This document shows positions 8,822 through 17,305 of a DNA stretch of 64,000 nt, one piece after another. The position numbers were made by a program, and so were the translations under genes. The stretch is from Mogibacterium sp. (GTDB lineage Bacteria; Bacillota; Clostridia; Peptostreptococcales; Anaerovoracaceae). Location of the stretch: NCBI GenBank assembly GCA_017512145.1, contig JAFWHB010000022.1, positions 107,355-171,354 on the forward strand, read 5' to 3'. The notes below the pieces were generated by a model, which had not been told where the DNA came from, searched no databases, and saw only the letters and a list, made by a program, of their open reading frames with translations. Position 1 is the first letter of the stretch. Each line of letters opens with the position of its first letter.

Positions 8822-10384
8822 CTATCTGAAACTTTTTACCCAGTTCAGCAGCGAATCCCTGTACACATTCTCAATTACGTCCTGTTTCATTCTGTCTGTA
8901 ACAGGTCCGTTAGCAGCCATTTTTGCAAGGATCTCTGCCTGGAGTTCCTCTATGCTCATCTCTTCATAAGGCTTGCCCGGATCAGCCGCTCTCTTAGGTT
9001 CTGTGTATGCTGCTTCAGCAGGTTCTTCTTCCACCGGCATAGGTGCAGCGCTTATCGGCTCGTACTTCCATTCCCTGCCCTCAGGTATCCATATCTCCCC
9101 TGAGCAGCCCGGAATAGTAAACCTTACTCTGCCGCCGTCAGAAACTGCTTCGCCGCAATAAAGAGCACCGTGATATGTGCCGCTTCCCGGAACGTCGAAG
9201 CCTGCCTCTGCATCACTATTATTGACTGAAATGATCACATCTCCGCGGCTGAACGCATACTGAGTCGTTGTCAGCTGCAGCTCTTGGTAATCTCCGTAGA
9301 CAAGAGCCTTCTCTTCAAGGTGGATCCTGCCGAGTGCGCGGATAAGTTCGCTGCAGACATTATCCTGCATTTGCTCGAGATGAAGCTCAGGTCGAAGGGA
9401 TGCATCAGAGCCGCGCTCCTTCCTTCCCTCAATGCCAAATTCGGATCCGTAATAGATCGACGGGATCCCCGGCAGCGAGTACAGAAGTATATGCAGAGGC
9501 ATGAAATGCGCCTTGTTACGGAGCCTTGTGTATATCCTCTCAACATCATGATTATCTGCAAAGTTATACAGCCTGATATCTCTGAGTCCGAGCTCTTCAT
9601 GTCTCCTGACAGTGTGTGCGATCTCAAAGTAATTGTGGTCATTATGCGCACTGTAGAGAGCCTTGTGAAGCTGATAATCTGTCACTGAATGGAGAGTCCT
9701 GCTATTGGCCCATCTTGAATAATCGCCGTGAATGACCTCTCCCATCAGCCAGAAATCTTCCTTGATATGATCCGCAAGATCACGGAGGGCCTTCATGAAG
9801 TCGAAGTCCAGAACATCAGCTGCATCAAGCCTGATTCCGTCAATGTCGAACTCGCTGACCCAGAACCTTACAGTATCCAGGAGGTAATCCCGGACCTCAG
9901 GATTCCTCTGGTTCAGCTTGGCCAGAAGATTGTAGCCGCCCCAGTTATCATAGGAGAATCCGTCATTGTATTCATTATTGCCCCAGAAGTTCACATTACA
10001 GTACCAGTCCCTGTAACGGGAATTCTCTCTATTAGCCTGTATATCCCTGAAGGCGAAGAAGTCTCTTCCTGTATGATTGAAAACTCCGTCCAGAATGACC
10101 CTGATGCCCTTCTCATGGCAGATCCTTACAAGCTCTGCAAGGTCGTCATTTGTGCCGAGTCTTGAGTCAAGACTGCGGTAATCAGTTGTCTCATAGCCAT
10201 GTCCTACAGACTGGAAGAGAGGTCCTATATATAATGCATTGCAGCCAATATCTTTGATGTGGTCTATCCATGGATAGATGGTTCTCAGGCGGTGCACAGG
10301 CTCGCCATAATCGTTAAGCGCAGGAGCTCCAGTAAGCCCCAGTGGATAAATGTGATAAAAAACAGCTTCGTTATACCAACTCAT
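8822..10384 (-). CDS. GH13 alpha-amylase-family enzyme with C-terminal extension
   Basis: A cytoplasmic GH13 hydrolase, about 520 residues from the ATG at 10384 (MSWYNEAVFYHIYPLGL). An upstream in-frame TTG at 10408 is less likely. Catalytic regions are visible: DGIRLDAADVLDFD (nucleophile Asp), LMGEVIHGDY (acid/base Glu) and FADNHDVERI (transition-state Asp). After the short beta domain comes a proline/glutamate-rich linker and a helical C-terminal stretch of about 70 residues not needed for the GH13 fold. The likely role is maltodextrin or branched-dextrin hydrolysis next to the glycogen genes; exact specificity cannot be read. It is separated from glgB by a terminator. Confidence 0.85.
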   Translation of the reverse strand: MSWYNEAVFYHIYPLGLTGAPALNDYGEPVHRLRTIYPWIDHIKDIGCNALYIGPLFQSVGHGYETTDYRSLDSRLGTNDDLAELVRICHEKGIRVILDGVFNHTGRDFFAFRDIQANRENSRYRDWYCNVNFWGNNEYNDGFSYDNWGGYNLLAKLNQRNPEVRDYLLDTVRFWVSEFDIDGIRLDAADVLDFDFMKALRDLADHIKEDFWLMGEVIHGDYSRWANSRTLHSVTDYQLHKALYSAHNDHNYFEIAHTVRRHEELGLRDIRLYNFADNHDVERIYTRLRNKAHFMPLHILLYSLPGIPSIYYGSEFGIEGRKERGSDASLRPELHLEQMQDNVCSELIRALGRIHLEEKALVYGDYQELQLTTTQYAFSRGDVIISVNNSDAEAGFDVPGSGTYHGALYCGEAVSDGGRVRFTIPGCSGEIWIPEGREWKYEPISAAPMPVEEEPAEAAYTEPKRAADPGKPYEEMSIEELQAEILAKMAANGPVTDRMKQDVIENVYRDSLLNWVKSFR

Positions 10385-10394
10385 TATTATTTCT

Positions 10395-11717
10395 CTACTT
10401 TGATTCAAATATTTCTACTATTGTCTTCTCTGTTCCGACCATTCCAGGCGAAGCGATAAGACCCATGTTACGCATGGTATCCTCCGGAGTCTTTCCGTTG
10501 ATGCCATGCTCCTTATAAATATATACCCCATTCATTGCAAGGTCCACTGACTGGTAAGCAGCATCAACTGCAGCAATGCCCTTCATCGTGCAGCCCTGAT
10601 TGCCTCCATCACAGATCATGCCTGTTATGCTGCTGGCCATGTTGTTCAGAGTATGTGACATCATCTCTACTGTGCCGCCTCTCAGATATACAAGAGCGCA
10701 CGCCATGCCTGATCCTGCAGCGATCGCACACCCACAGAATGCGGACAGTCTGCCCGAATACTCTTTGATATATGTGCAGACCAGATAACTGAGAGCTGTA
10801 GCTCTCAGGAGCTTCTCCATGCTGTAATGGTTGACGCAGTATGCTGCATAGAGCGGCATTGTAGCGATAATGCCATGTGCTCCGGATCCCGTGATGCTCA
10901 TCGCAGGCTTGTCAAGGCCAATTACTCTGGCCTCGATTGCTCCATTACACATAAGAGATGCCGTCTTCTGCTCATCATCCGAGACCAGCTTGCCTCCATT
11001 CTTCTCAAGAAGCCTTGGTCCGAAGGTGGTCTTGCCACTCTTAAGCCCGGCGAGCAGGAGCTCCATATTCGTGACATATGCCTCGCCTATGAAGGTGATC
11101 TCTTCAAGATCTACGTTATCGACATATTCAACGAGCTCAGCCAGAGTGTAATTATGTATAAGATGAGACTCTTCCTTGCTGGTCCTGATAGCATCAGCAA
11201 TTGATCCGGTCGTGATAGCCGCAGAACCGGCAGCCTCCTCAGCCTCCTGGCTCTCACCTTCTAATACCTTGCCATTTACGGTGATGCTCACGATATTAGT
11301 ATGCGAGTCTCTGATAGTTACAACAGCTGTATCCTCTGTTGTCTCAACAGTTGCCTCTATGAAGATCCTGCTTGTGATACCGCTGAGTGATACCTTGACC
11401 TTTCCCTCAGCGACCAAAGCCTCTGCTGCTTCGTTATCTTCAGGTGTCACCCCCTCGAGAGACTGAAGTCCGAGTTCAGGCTTTCCTGCTGTATAACCAA
11501 GAGCCGCAGCGTACATGCTGCCTACTTTGCTGCTGCCCGGGATGCCGCATGTGAAGGCATTCTTGTACATTCCGCTGTTCATGGCCACATGTATACCCAC
11601 AAGCTCCCCGTCAGTATAGAATCTGGCCTTTGCTACTGCAAAAGCAATGGCTCCAGGCTCAGTAACCCCAAGAGCTGGCTTCATATCATTCTTAAGAAGC
11701 AAAGTCAGTTCATGCAT
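10395..11717 (-). CDS. L-cysteine desulfidase / serine dehydratase alpha-like Fe-S protein (UPF0597 family)
   Basis: About 440 residues from ATG 11717 (MHELTLLLKNDMKPALGVTE), preceded by AGGTGGGAC; the longer reading frame to 11789 lacks support. GVTEPGAIAFAVAKAR near the N-terminus, and cysteines in SLMCNGAI, SAFCGCAIAAGSGMAC and GMICDGGNQGC, match the family that binds an oxygen-labile [4Fe-4S] cluster and eliminates sulfide or ammonia from cysteine or serine. It is divergent from a threonine/serine exporter, which supports an amino-acid (Ser/Thr/Cys) theme. The substrate is inferred. The 3' end lies 10 bp from the GH13 start, so read-through is possible. Confidence 0.85.
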   Translation of the reverse strand: MHELTLLLKNDMKPALGVTEPGAIAFAVAKARFYTDGELVGIHVAMNSGMYKNAFTCGIPGSSKVGSMYAAALGYTAGKPELGLQSLEGVTPEDNEAAEALVAEGKVKVSLSGITSRIFIEATVETTEDTAVVTIRDSHTNIVSITVNGKVLEGESQEAEEAAGSAAITTGSIADAIRTSKEESHLIHNYTLAELVEYVDNVDLEEITFIGEAYVTNMELLLAGLKSGKTTFGPRLLEKNGGKLVSDDEQKTASLMCNGAIEARVIGLDKPAMSITGSGAHGIIATMPLYAAYCVNHYSMEKLLRATALSYLVCTYIKEYSGRLSAFCGCAIAAGSGMACALVYLRGGTVEMMSHTLNNMASSITGMICDGGNQGCTMKGIAAVDAAYQSVDLAMNGVYIYKEHGINGKTPEDTMRNMGLIASPGMVGTEKTIVEIFESK

Positions 11718-11779
11718 AGTAAGTCCCACCTTTCTTGTATGTTCTGATCCATCAGTTTTTCCTGATTCAGCTTTAATTA

Positions 11780-11807
11780 ATTGTACCATGCGACATGCTT
11801 TTCACAA
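11780..11807 (-). promoter_or_regulatory. Promoter of the cysteine-desulfidase-family gene
   Basis: On the minus strand TTGTGA (11807-11802) and TACAAT (11785-11780) are 16 bases apart, with an extended TGG just before the -10. The position is 63 bp upstream of the ATG at 11717. Confidence 0.55.
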
Positions 11808-11879
11808 TTCATTATTTATATTGAATGGGTTATTTCTTTATGGTACTCTTTTCATCGTGCGATTTACAGGAGGGGAAAA

Positions 11880-12638
11880 TTGGACTACAAGAAGATTCTT
11901 AAAGCAATACTTGATATAGGTGAGCAGATGATCAACAGCGGCGCTGAGATCGGACGTGTCGAAGACAGCATGTACCGCATGTGCCGCAGCTACGGCTTTG
12001 TCCGTGCAAACTGCTGGGTCATTTCGTCTAACATCCAGGCGACAGTTGAGACACCGGACGGCGATATCTTCACGCAGATAAGGCATGTGCCGGGCGGCGA
12101 GATGAATTTTGACAGGCTGGACTATCTGAACAATCTGTCAAGGAAGGTCTGTGCCGAGACGCCGGATGCGCCTGAACTCAGCGCAAAGCTCGAAGAAGTC
12201 ATGAACAGGCCTCCACAGCCAAAGTGGCAGCATTACATCGCCGGAATACTCGGGGGAACAGGATTTGCCGTATTCTTTAATTGCGATCTGTTAGACAGCA
12301 TCGTAGCTGTGCTTGCATCTGTCATCATAGTCGCACTTGGAGATATCATCGGCAAGAAGGAGGACAATCCTCTCATTTTCAACGCAATCATCTCATTTAT
12401 AGTTGAGTTCTTCATATTATTTGCGGTAAAGCTCGGCATCGGCCACCACGCCGGTAATATAACGGTCGGAGTTGTCATGCTCCTGATCTCAGGTATCGGA
12501 TTCACTAACGGTATCAGCAATCTCCTTCACAGAGATACACTCTCAGGAGTCATCAACATGTCTAAGGCCGTGCTCGGTGCAACCGGAATCGCAATAGGGA
12601 TAGCACTTCCTATTCTTATCATGAAGGGGGTGATGTAG
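11880..12638 (+). CDS. Threonine/serine exporter, N-terminal (ThrE-type) subunit
   Basis: First half of a split ThrE-family exporter (DUF1212 type). I choose TTG 11880 (MDYKKILKAILDIGEQM) because AGGAGGGG lies six bases upstream; the frame extends further 5' but without a ribosome site. Hallmarks are GEQMINSGAEIGRVEDSMYRMCRSYG near the N-terminus and, from about residue 120, a run of hydrophobic segments (about five). The protein ends one base before the second subunit. In corynebacterial ThrE both halves are one polypeptide; here they are two genes, as in YjjP/YjjB-type pairs. Acts in the cytoplasmic membrane. Confidence 0.88.
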   Translation: MDYKKILKAILDIGEQMINSGAEIGRVEDSMYRMCRSYGFVRANCWVISSNIQATVETPDGDIFTQIRHVPGGEMNFDRLDYLNNLSRKVCAETPDAPELSAKLEEVMNRPPQPKWQHYIAGILGGTGFAVFFNCDLLDSIVAVLASVIIVALGDIIGKKEDNPLIFNAIISFIVEFFILFAVKLGIGHHAGNITVGVVMLLISGIGFTNGISNLLHRDTLSGVINMSKAVLGATGIAIGIALPILIMKGVM

Positions 12639-12639
12639 C

Positions 12640-13101
12640 ATGATGGAACTTGCTCCAAGTCTCGTCGTTCAGCTCATCTCCTGTACGGCAGCATGTGTCG
12701 GATTTGCTTACTGGTTCAATGTCAAAGGCATACAGGTCCTCTACAGCGGTATCGGAGCCTTCTTCACATGGCTTGTATATGCCCTGCTATATGATGCGGG
12801 CTATGACAACTTCATGTCCACCCTTGCAGGCGCTGTTTTTGTCGGACTCTATGCCCAGGTAATGGCCAGAGTCAACAAGGCTCCTGCTACTATCTTCCAG
12901 ACAATATGCGCATTCCCGCTTGTTCCGGGACCTAATCTGTATTACATGATGTACGGTATCGTCATGGAAATGCACGATGTTGCCAAGTCCGAGGCTTTCA
13001 CTCTCGTAGAGACCTGCCTTGGTATCGCACTCGGATTCATACTTGTAGAGATCATGAACAAGTACTTCCTGAGACATATATGGCGCATCAAAACCCACTA
13101 G
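12640..13101 (+). CDS. Threonine/serine exporter, small C-terminal subunit
   Basis: A 153-residue, mostly hydrophobic protein with four or so membrane segments, of the YjjB/ThrE C-terminal family: APATIFQTICAFPLVPGPNLYYMMYG is typical. It starts at ATG 12640, one base after the TAG of the larger subunit, so translation is coupled. It is followed immediately by a strong terminator. Likely partner of the 11880-12638 product in exporting small hydroxy amino acids. Confidence 0.88.
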   Translation: MMELAPSLVVQLISCTAACVGFAYWFNVKGIQVLYSGIGAFFTWLVYALLYDAGYDNFMSTLAGAVFVGLYAQVMARVNKAPATIFQTICAFPLVPGPNLYYMMYGIVMEMHDVAKSEAFTLVETCLGIALGFILVEIMNKYFLRHIWRIKTH

Positions 13102-13103
13102 AA

Positions 13104-13133
13104 AAAGCCGCTGATTCATCGTCAGCGGCTTTT
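13104..13133. terminator. Bidirectional intrinsic terminator
   Basis: AAAGCCGCTGA (13104-13114) pairs with TCAGCGGCTTT (13122-13132) over 11 bp, loop of seven. A-rich and T-rich flanks let it serve both the exporter genes (+) and the selenocysteine tRNA (-). Confidence 0.9.
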
Positions 13134-13158
13134 AAATAATAATTGGTAATGCAAAATC

Positions 13159-13256
13159 TGGCGGGAGTATGTGGGAATCGAACCCACCCGGGAGGCTGCT
13201 AACCCCCTGCAAACGGTTTTGAAGACCGCGAGGCACACCAGCACCTATCTACCCCC
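13159..13256 (-). tRNA. selC: tRNA-Sec (anticodon UCA)
   Basis: The minus strand reads GGGGGTAGATAGG at the 5' end and TACTCCCGCCA at the 3' end, 98 nt with an encoded CCA. The anticodon stem CGGT/ACCG encloses CTTCAAA, giving anticodon UCA. There is a long variable arm (GCAGGGGGTTAGCAGCCTCC) and a T arm GTGGGTTCGATTCCCAC, as in selenocysteine tRNAs. The host therefore probably reads some UGA codons as selenocysteine. No selA, selB or selD is in the window. Confidence 0.95.
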
Positions 13257-13276
13257 ACAATAACCAGCAGCATCAA

Positions 13277-13313
13277 TTTGTCACATTCAAGCATAGCTGT
13301 AGAATGTGACAAA
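13277..13313. repeat. 12-bp inverted repeat between nfnB and tRNA-Sec
   Basis: TTTGTCACATTC (13277-13288) and GAATGTGACAAA (13302-13313) are perfect reverse complements with 13 bases between. There is no T run after it on the minus strand, so it may be a 3' stem of the nfn transcript or a protein-binding site rather than a standard terminator. Confidence 0.5.
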
Positions 13314-13377
13314 TATAGCTACTAATAAAGAGATACGTTCTTATGGAACGAATATAATGGACTAAATAATGAGTAAC

Positions 13378-14787
13378 CTACTTGCTGCTGAGGTACTTGT
13401 CGATGGATGCTGCTGCGAGTTTGCCTGCGCCCATAGCCGAGATTACAGTTGCAGCTCCGGTAACAGCGTCTCCGCCGGCATATACTGCCTCGCGTGAAGT
13501 CAGGCCATCCTCGTTGACCACGATGCCGCCTCGTCTGTTGACCTCAAGGCCTGCTGTAGTGTTCTTGATCAGCGGGTTAGGGCTTGTGCCGATAGCCATG
13601 ATGACTGCATCTACATCCAGCTCGAACTCACTGCCTTCGATTGGTACAGGTCTCCTTCTGCCGGATGCATCTGGCTCTCCGAGCTCCATCCTGATGCATC
13701 TGATGCCTGTAACGAATCCGTTCTTTGGATCGCGCGGATCATCAGGATTGTTGTATCCGAGGATCTCGACAGGGTTGTTCAGAAGTCTGAAGTCGATGCC
13801 CTCTTCCTTGGCGTGCTCTACTTCCTCTGCTCTTGCAGGGAGCTCCTCCATCGATCTTCTGTATACTATATATACATGTTCTGCTCCAAGTCTCAGAGCT
13901 GTTCTTGCTGCGTCCATCGCAACATTGCCGCCTCCGACCACTGCGACCTTGCCGCCCTTCATGATAGGTGTTCTCGGGTCGTCCCTGAATGCCTTCATGA
14001 GATTCGATCTTGTCAGATACTCATTAGCTGAGTATACGCCCTTGAGTGACTCGCCAGGGATGTTCATGAAGCTCGGAAGGCCTGCGCCTGATCCGATGAA
14101 TACTGCCTCATATCCCATGTCGAAGAGCTCGTCTACAGTAAGGGTCTTGCCGATGATGACATTGGTCTCAACATCTACTCCAAGATCCTTGAGGCCTTCT
14201 ACCTCTCTTGCGACGATAGCCTTAGGAAGTCTGAATTCAGGGATTCCGTATACCAGAACGCCGCCTGCTGTGTGCAGAGCCTCGAATACGGATACTTTGT
14301 ATCCCTTCTTGGCGAGGTCTCCTGCGCATGTCAGGCCGGAAGGACCGGAACCGACGATAGCGACCTTGTGGCCGTTTGATTCAGGCGCCTGAGCCTTCTC
14401 CTTGGCGTTCTCATTGTGCCAGTCTGCTACATATCTCTCAAGACGTCCGATGCCTACAGGCTCGAACTTCACTCCCATAGTGCACTTTGCCTCGCACTGT
14501 GTCTCCTGCGGGCATACTCTTCCGCACACTGCAGGAAGCGATGATGTCTTGTTGATGATCTGGTATGCTCCCTCGTAATCCTTCTCCTTGATCTTCATGA
14601 TGAAGTCAGGGATGTTGACGTTCACCGGGCATCCTGATACGCATGGCTTGTTCTTGCAGTTGAGGCATCTCTGTGCCTCGCTCACTGCCATCTCCTCTGT
14701 GTATCCGAGCGCTACCTCGTCAAAGTTATGCGCACGCACCTGCGGATCCTGAGCAGGCATTTCATGTTTCTTAGGGTCAAGTGCCAT
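13378..14787 (-). CDS. NfnB-like / glutamate-synthase-small-subunit-type NADPH oxidoreductase
   Basis: A 469-residue flavoprotein. The N-terminal CLNCKNKPCVSGCP and CGRVCPQETQCEAKCTMG motifs bind two [4Fe-4S] clusters. VAIVGSGPSGLTCAG near residue 145 is the FAD fold and KVAVVGGGNVAMDAARTAL near residue 280 the NAD(P)H fold. AGGAGG lies upstream of the ATG. Directly downstream of an NfnA/PyrK-like gene (20 bp), it fits the large subunit of the electron-bifurcating NADH-dependent ferredoxin:NADP+ oxidoreductase. The same fold occurs as GltD, but no glutamate synthase large subunit is present. No symbol is given because the NfnB/GltD-like split needs phylogeny. Confidence 0.9.
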   Translation of the reverse strand: MALDPKKHEMPAQDPQVRAHNFDEVALGYTEEMAVSEAQRCLNCKNKPCVSGCPVNVNIPDFIMKIKEKDYEGAYQIINKTSSLPAVCGRVCPQETQCEAKCTMGVKFEPVGIGRLERYVADWHNENAKEKAQAPESNGHKVAIVGSGPSGLTCAGDLAKKGYKVSVFEALHTAGGVLVYGIPEFRLPKAIVAREVEGLKDLGVDVETNVIIGKTLTVDELFDMGYEAVFIGSGAGLPSFMNIPGESLKGVYSANEYLTRSNLMKAFRDDPRTPIMKGGKVAVVGGGNVAMDAARTALRLGAEHVYIVYRRSMEELPARAEEVEHAKEEGIDFRLLNNPVEILGYNNPDDPRDPKNGFVTGIRCIRMELGEPDASGRRRPVPIEGSEFELDVDAVIMAIGTSPNPLIKNTTAGLEVNRRGGIVVNEDGLTSREAVYAGGDAVTGAATVISAMGAGKLAAASIDKYLSSK

Positions 14788-14807
14788 TTCATTTCCTCCT
14801 TTCAGTG

Positions 14808-15665
14808 CTATGCGTTCTCTGCCATCTTATACAGATTGCAGGTCTCTTCGTGTGCATGTCTCTCATAGTCGAAGTACATGCGGCCTCTTGAGATGGCTTC
14901 GTCGAAGTCTACCTCGTATCCGTTGAAGTCAGGTCCGTCCACGCATGCGAACTTCATCTTGTCGCCCTCTTCAGTATGGACTGTCAGTCTGCAGCCGCCG
15001 CACATTCCCGTTCCGTCGATCATGATCGGTGACATCGAGACTGTGATCGGTGCATCATACTTCTTCGCTGTCAAAGTGACGAACTTCATCATGACGAGCG
15101 GTCCGATGGTGATGATCATGTCGAACTTCTCGCCTGCTGAGAGCATCTCATCGAGTGGTACTGTTACGTTGCCCTGTCTTCCGTATGTGCCGTCGTCTGT
15201 CATGACGATCAGCTTGTTCGAGCACTCATTGAACTCATCCTCGAGGATCACCAGGTCCTCGCTTCTGAAACCGATGATGCTTGTGACGTCAGCACCGAGT
15301 CTGTGGAACTCCTGGGCTACTGGCATCGCGATGGCGCAGCCTACTCCGCCGCCAACTATGCATACCTTATTGATCCCTTCTGTCTCTGTGGCATTGCCGA
15401 GCGGTCCGACAAAGTCCTGGATGTAGCCGCCTTCAGGTACATGCTTGAGCATTTCGGTGGTAGCTCCAACTACCTGGAATATTATCTTGACTGTACCCTC
15501 ATCAGGGTTGACGCCGGCAACAGTCAGCGGGATACGCTCTCCCTCTTCATCAACACGGAGGATGATGAACTGGCCCGGCTTTGCCTTGCGGGCTACCAGC
15601 GGAGCTTCGACCTCAAGCTGGATAACTGTAGGTCTCAGCACTTTCCTTCTTACAATCTTATACAT
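14808..15665 (-). CDS. NfnA-like sulfide/ferredoxin-NADP reductase FAD/[2Fe-2S] subunit
   Basis: About 285 residues from ATG 15665 (MYKIVRRKVLRPTVIQLEVE), preceded by AGGAG; the frame extends upstream without a ribosome site. It has a ferredoxin-reductase-type FAD domain (KPGQFIILRVDEEGERIPLTVAG), an NAD-binding segment VCIVGGGVGCAIAMPVAQEF, and a C-terminal cysteine group GTGMCGGCRLTV...FACVDGP for [2Fe-2S]. This is the PyrK/NfnA/SudB architecture. Coupled to the following NfnB-like gene, it should form a soluble complex exchanging electrons among NADH, ferredoxin and NADPH. Confidence 0.9.
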   Translation of the reverse strand: MYKIVRRKVLRPTVIQLEVEAPLVARKAKPGQFIILRVDEEGERIPLTVAGVNPDEGTVKIIFQVVGATTEMLKHVPEGGYIQDFVGPLGNATETEGINKVCIVGGGVGCAIAMPVAQEFHRLGADVTSIIGFRSEDLVILEDEFNECSNKLIVMTDDGTYGRQGNVTVPLDEMLSAGEKFDMIITIGPLVMMKFVTLTAKKYDAPITVSMSPIMIDGTGMCGGCRLTVHTEEGDKMKFACVDGPDFNGYEVDFDEAISRGRMYFDYERHAHEETCNLYKMAENA

Positions 15666-15773
15666 TATCTGCTCCTTCCTCCGGATGCATATTGAAAAAG
15701 GGCTCTCTAAATACATAGAATGCCCCTCTCCTTTGTTAATTATTATTGATTACTTATATGCTGTCTGTATATA

Positions 15774-15932
15774 TTATTCAGCACTGAAGTTATCCTTGCC
15801 AACACCGCAGAGTGGGCATACCCATTCTTCAGGGAGATCTGCAAATGCTGTTCCTGGCTCGATGCCGTTATCCGGATCACCTACTTCAGGGTCATAAACG
15901 TAACCGCAAACATCGCATACATACTTATCCAT
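15774..15932 (-). CDS. Rubredoxin
   Basis: A 52-residue electron carrier. Both iron-binding knuckles are present, CDVCGYVYD (Cys6, Cys9) and CPLCGVGK (Cys39, Cys42), with [11 protein letters not shown] between them and the invariant PEEWVCP. AGGAGG precedes the ATG at 15932. It sits 108 bp upstream of the NfnA-like gene on the same strand, so it may share that redox regulon; oxidative-stress or oxygen-scavenging partners are not in the window. Confidence 0.95.
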   Translation of the reverse strand: MDKYVCDVCGYVYDPEVGDPDNGIEPGTAFADLPEEWVCPLCGVGKDNFSAE

Positions 15933-16170
15933 TACAATTCCTCCTGTGTCTCAATAATAAATATAATGAGGCTGCAAGCAGCTTTCTTACAAATCTCATT
16001 CTACAATCAATCAGGCAATAAATCCATAGTAATTTAAGTCTTGACAGAGATCATCTGCAGCAGCGAAGAAGAGGCTCTGTGTGTTAAGTATTACTTATCA
16101 TAATGGTTAAAATCTATAGTTTTACTTTTTATATATCAGCGACTACAATATAGATAACAAAAGAAACAAG

Positions 16171-16202
16171 CGCCTGACAGACTAACAAGCAGGCGTCAGG
16201 CG
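16171..16202. promoter_or_regulatory. Leader hairpin upstream of the 28-residue micro-ORF
   Basis: CGCCTGAC (16171-16178) and GTCAGGCG (16195-16202) are perfect inverted repeats in the likely 5' leader, ending 10 bases before the AGGAGG of the micro-ORF at 16225. It could be a translation-control stem or an operator. The rest of 15933-16170 is AT-rich with no gene visible. Confidence 0.4.
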
Positions 16203-16224
16203 AGAAGATAGAAGGAGGTTCGCC

Positions 16225-16311
16225 ATGATTACTGGAATTATTTTATCAGTCATAATCGCAATGTATGCCGGTGCTGTAATGGATATGGAAGATCTGGTAA
16301 TCGGCAAATAA
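16225..16311 (+). CDS. Micro-ORF, 28-residue hydrophobic peptide
   Basis: ATG at 16225 with GAAGGAGG seven bases upstream, 28 codons, TAA at 16309, then a strong terminator. The first 19 residues (MITGIILSVIIAMYAGAVM) are hydrophobic enough for a single membrane segment, and the tail is acidic (DMEDL). It converges on the LysR gene at 16409-17287, in the same arrangement as the second micro-ORF and second LysR. I do not recognise it. The ideal ribosome site, own leader and own terminator argue that it is translated. Confidence 0.6.
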   Translation: MITGIILSVIIAMYAGAVMDMEDLVIGK

Positions 16312-16353
16312 GAACTACAGCGATTCCATATAAACTGAATAATGAGATGTGAA

Positions 16354-16385
16354 AACTCCGGGCTTACGGGCCCGGAGTTATTTTG
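16354..16385. terminator. Bidirectional terminator between micro-ORF and LysR gene 1
   Basis: AACTCCGGGC (16354-16363) pairs perfectly with GCCCGGAGTT (16370-16379), 10-bp stem and 6-base loop. ATTTT follows on the plus strand and TTTT on the minus strand. Confidence 0.85.
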
Positions 16386-16408
16386 TGCAAAATCCATGCA
16401 GCTGCCTG

Positions 16409-17287
16409 CTACTCTTCCGGCTGTGTCAGGTATCTGATCGCATATGCCAGGAATTTCTTGGCTGCCTTCGTCATGTGCTCTTCTGATGTATATGCTACTC
16501 CGAAGGTCAGCTTTTCAGGTGGATCGAGAGGTAGTTTGACCAGATGATCATTCCAGTACTGAGCGCTAAGCTCATTAACCATACTTATCCCCAGACCCAT
16601 ACGCACCATCGCCAGCGCAGCAGGTGTATCGTACGTAGTATATTTGATGTCCGGATGGACTCCATTATCCCTTAGAATATTAAGTATCTCGATGTCCTGC
16701 CCCCAGGAAGTCATTATAATCGGATAATTCGAAAATTCACTTATAGGGAACCGATCCTGTCCCGCAAGCGGATGATTCTCAGGTATTGCCGCTATCATCT
16801 CTTCTTCCGCAAGAGGTATCCACTCATACGGCATCGGATCCGCATATGCAAGGAATCCCATGTCTGCAGAGTGATCTTCAAGATGCGAGAAGATCTCAGG
16901 CCTTATTCCTTCTCTTATGCTGATCTGAATCCCCGGGTAGTCATCCTGGAATCTCCTGACGATCTCCGGAAGCCAGGTGGTTGCTACACTAGGATATGCA
17001 GATATTGTCAGTTCTCCGATATTGATGCCCTTGAGCTCCGTTGCGAGCTGATACATTTCAAGCTCACGCGCAAGGTATGACCTGACTATCGGTACCAGCC
17101 TCTTGCCCTCCGGTGTCAGCTGTACACCCTTCTTGGTGCGTATAAGCAGATTGATCCCCAGATCCTTCTCAAGTGCTGATACCAGCTGGCTTACAGCAGA
17201 AGGAGTGTATCCGAGTGCCTCCGCAGCAGCCCTGAAACTACCCTTGTCGACAGATTCAATAAAGGCTTTACATCTTGCGCTTTCCAT
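16409..17287 (-). CDS. LysR-family transcriptional regulator, paralogue 1
   Basis: About 292 residues from ATG 17287 (MESARCKAFIESVDKGSFRA), matching the start of its paralogue at 18501; the frame extends 10 codons further 5'. Residues 1-65 are the winged helix-turn-helix (AAEALGYTPSAVSQLVSALEKDLG); the rest is the periplasmic-binding-like effector domain (EEEMIAAIPENHPLAG). It is closely similar throughout to the LysR at 17611-18501, so the two come from a tandem duplication. A palindrome and an ACTTAAT repeat just upstream are likely its own operator. The effector is unknown. Confidence 0.9.
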   Translation of the reverse strand: MESARCKAFIESVDKGSFRAAAEALGYTPSAVSQLVSALEKDLGINLLIRTKKGVQLTPEGKRLVPIVRSYLARELEMYQLATELKGINIGELTISAYPSVATTWLPEIVRRFQDDYPGIQISIREGIRPEIFSHLEDHSADMGFLAYADPMPYEWIPLAEEEMIAAIPENHPLAGQDRFPISEFSNYPIIMTSWGQDIEILNILRDNGVHPDIKYTTYDTPAALAMVRMGLGISMVNELSAQYWNDHLVKLPLDPPEKLTFGVAYTSEEHMTKAAKKFLAYAIRYLTQPEE

Positions 17288-17305
17288 GGTTTTCCCGTTG
17301 TTTAT

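Noticed and set aside
10395..11717. Classical L-serine dehydratase alpha subunit (SdaAA)
   Set aside because: The overall pattern and length match the UPF0597/cysteine desulfidase family, and no beta subunit gene is adjacent.
13382..14392. 336-residue plus-strand ORF opposite the NfnB-like gene
   Set aside because: Low-complexity Ser/Pro/Leu shadow of a well-supported gene with a good ribosome site on the minus strand.
13378..14787. Glutamate synthase small subunit (GltD)
   Set aside because: No large subunit nearby, and the coupled FAD/2Fe-2S gene points to an Nfn-type complex. The fold alone cannot separate them, so no symbol is given.
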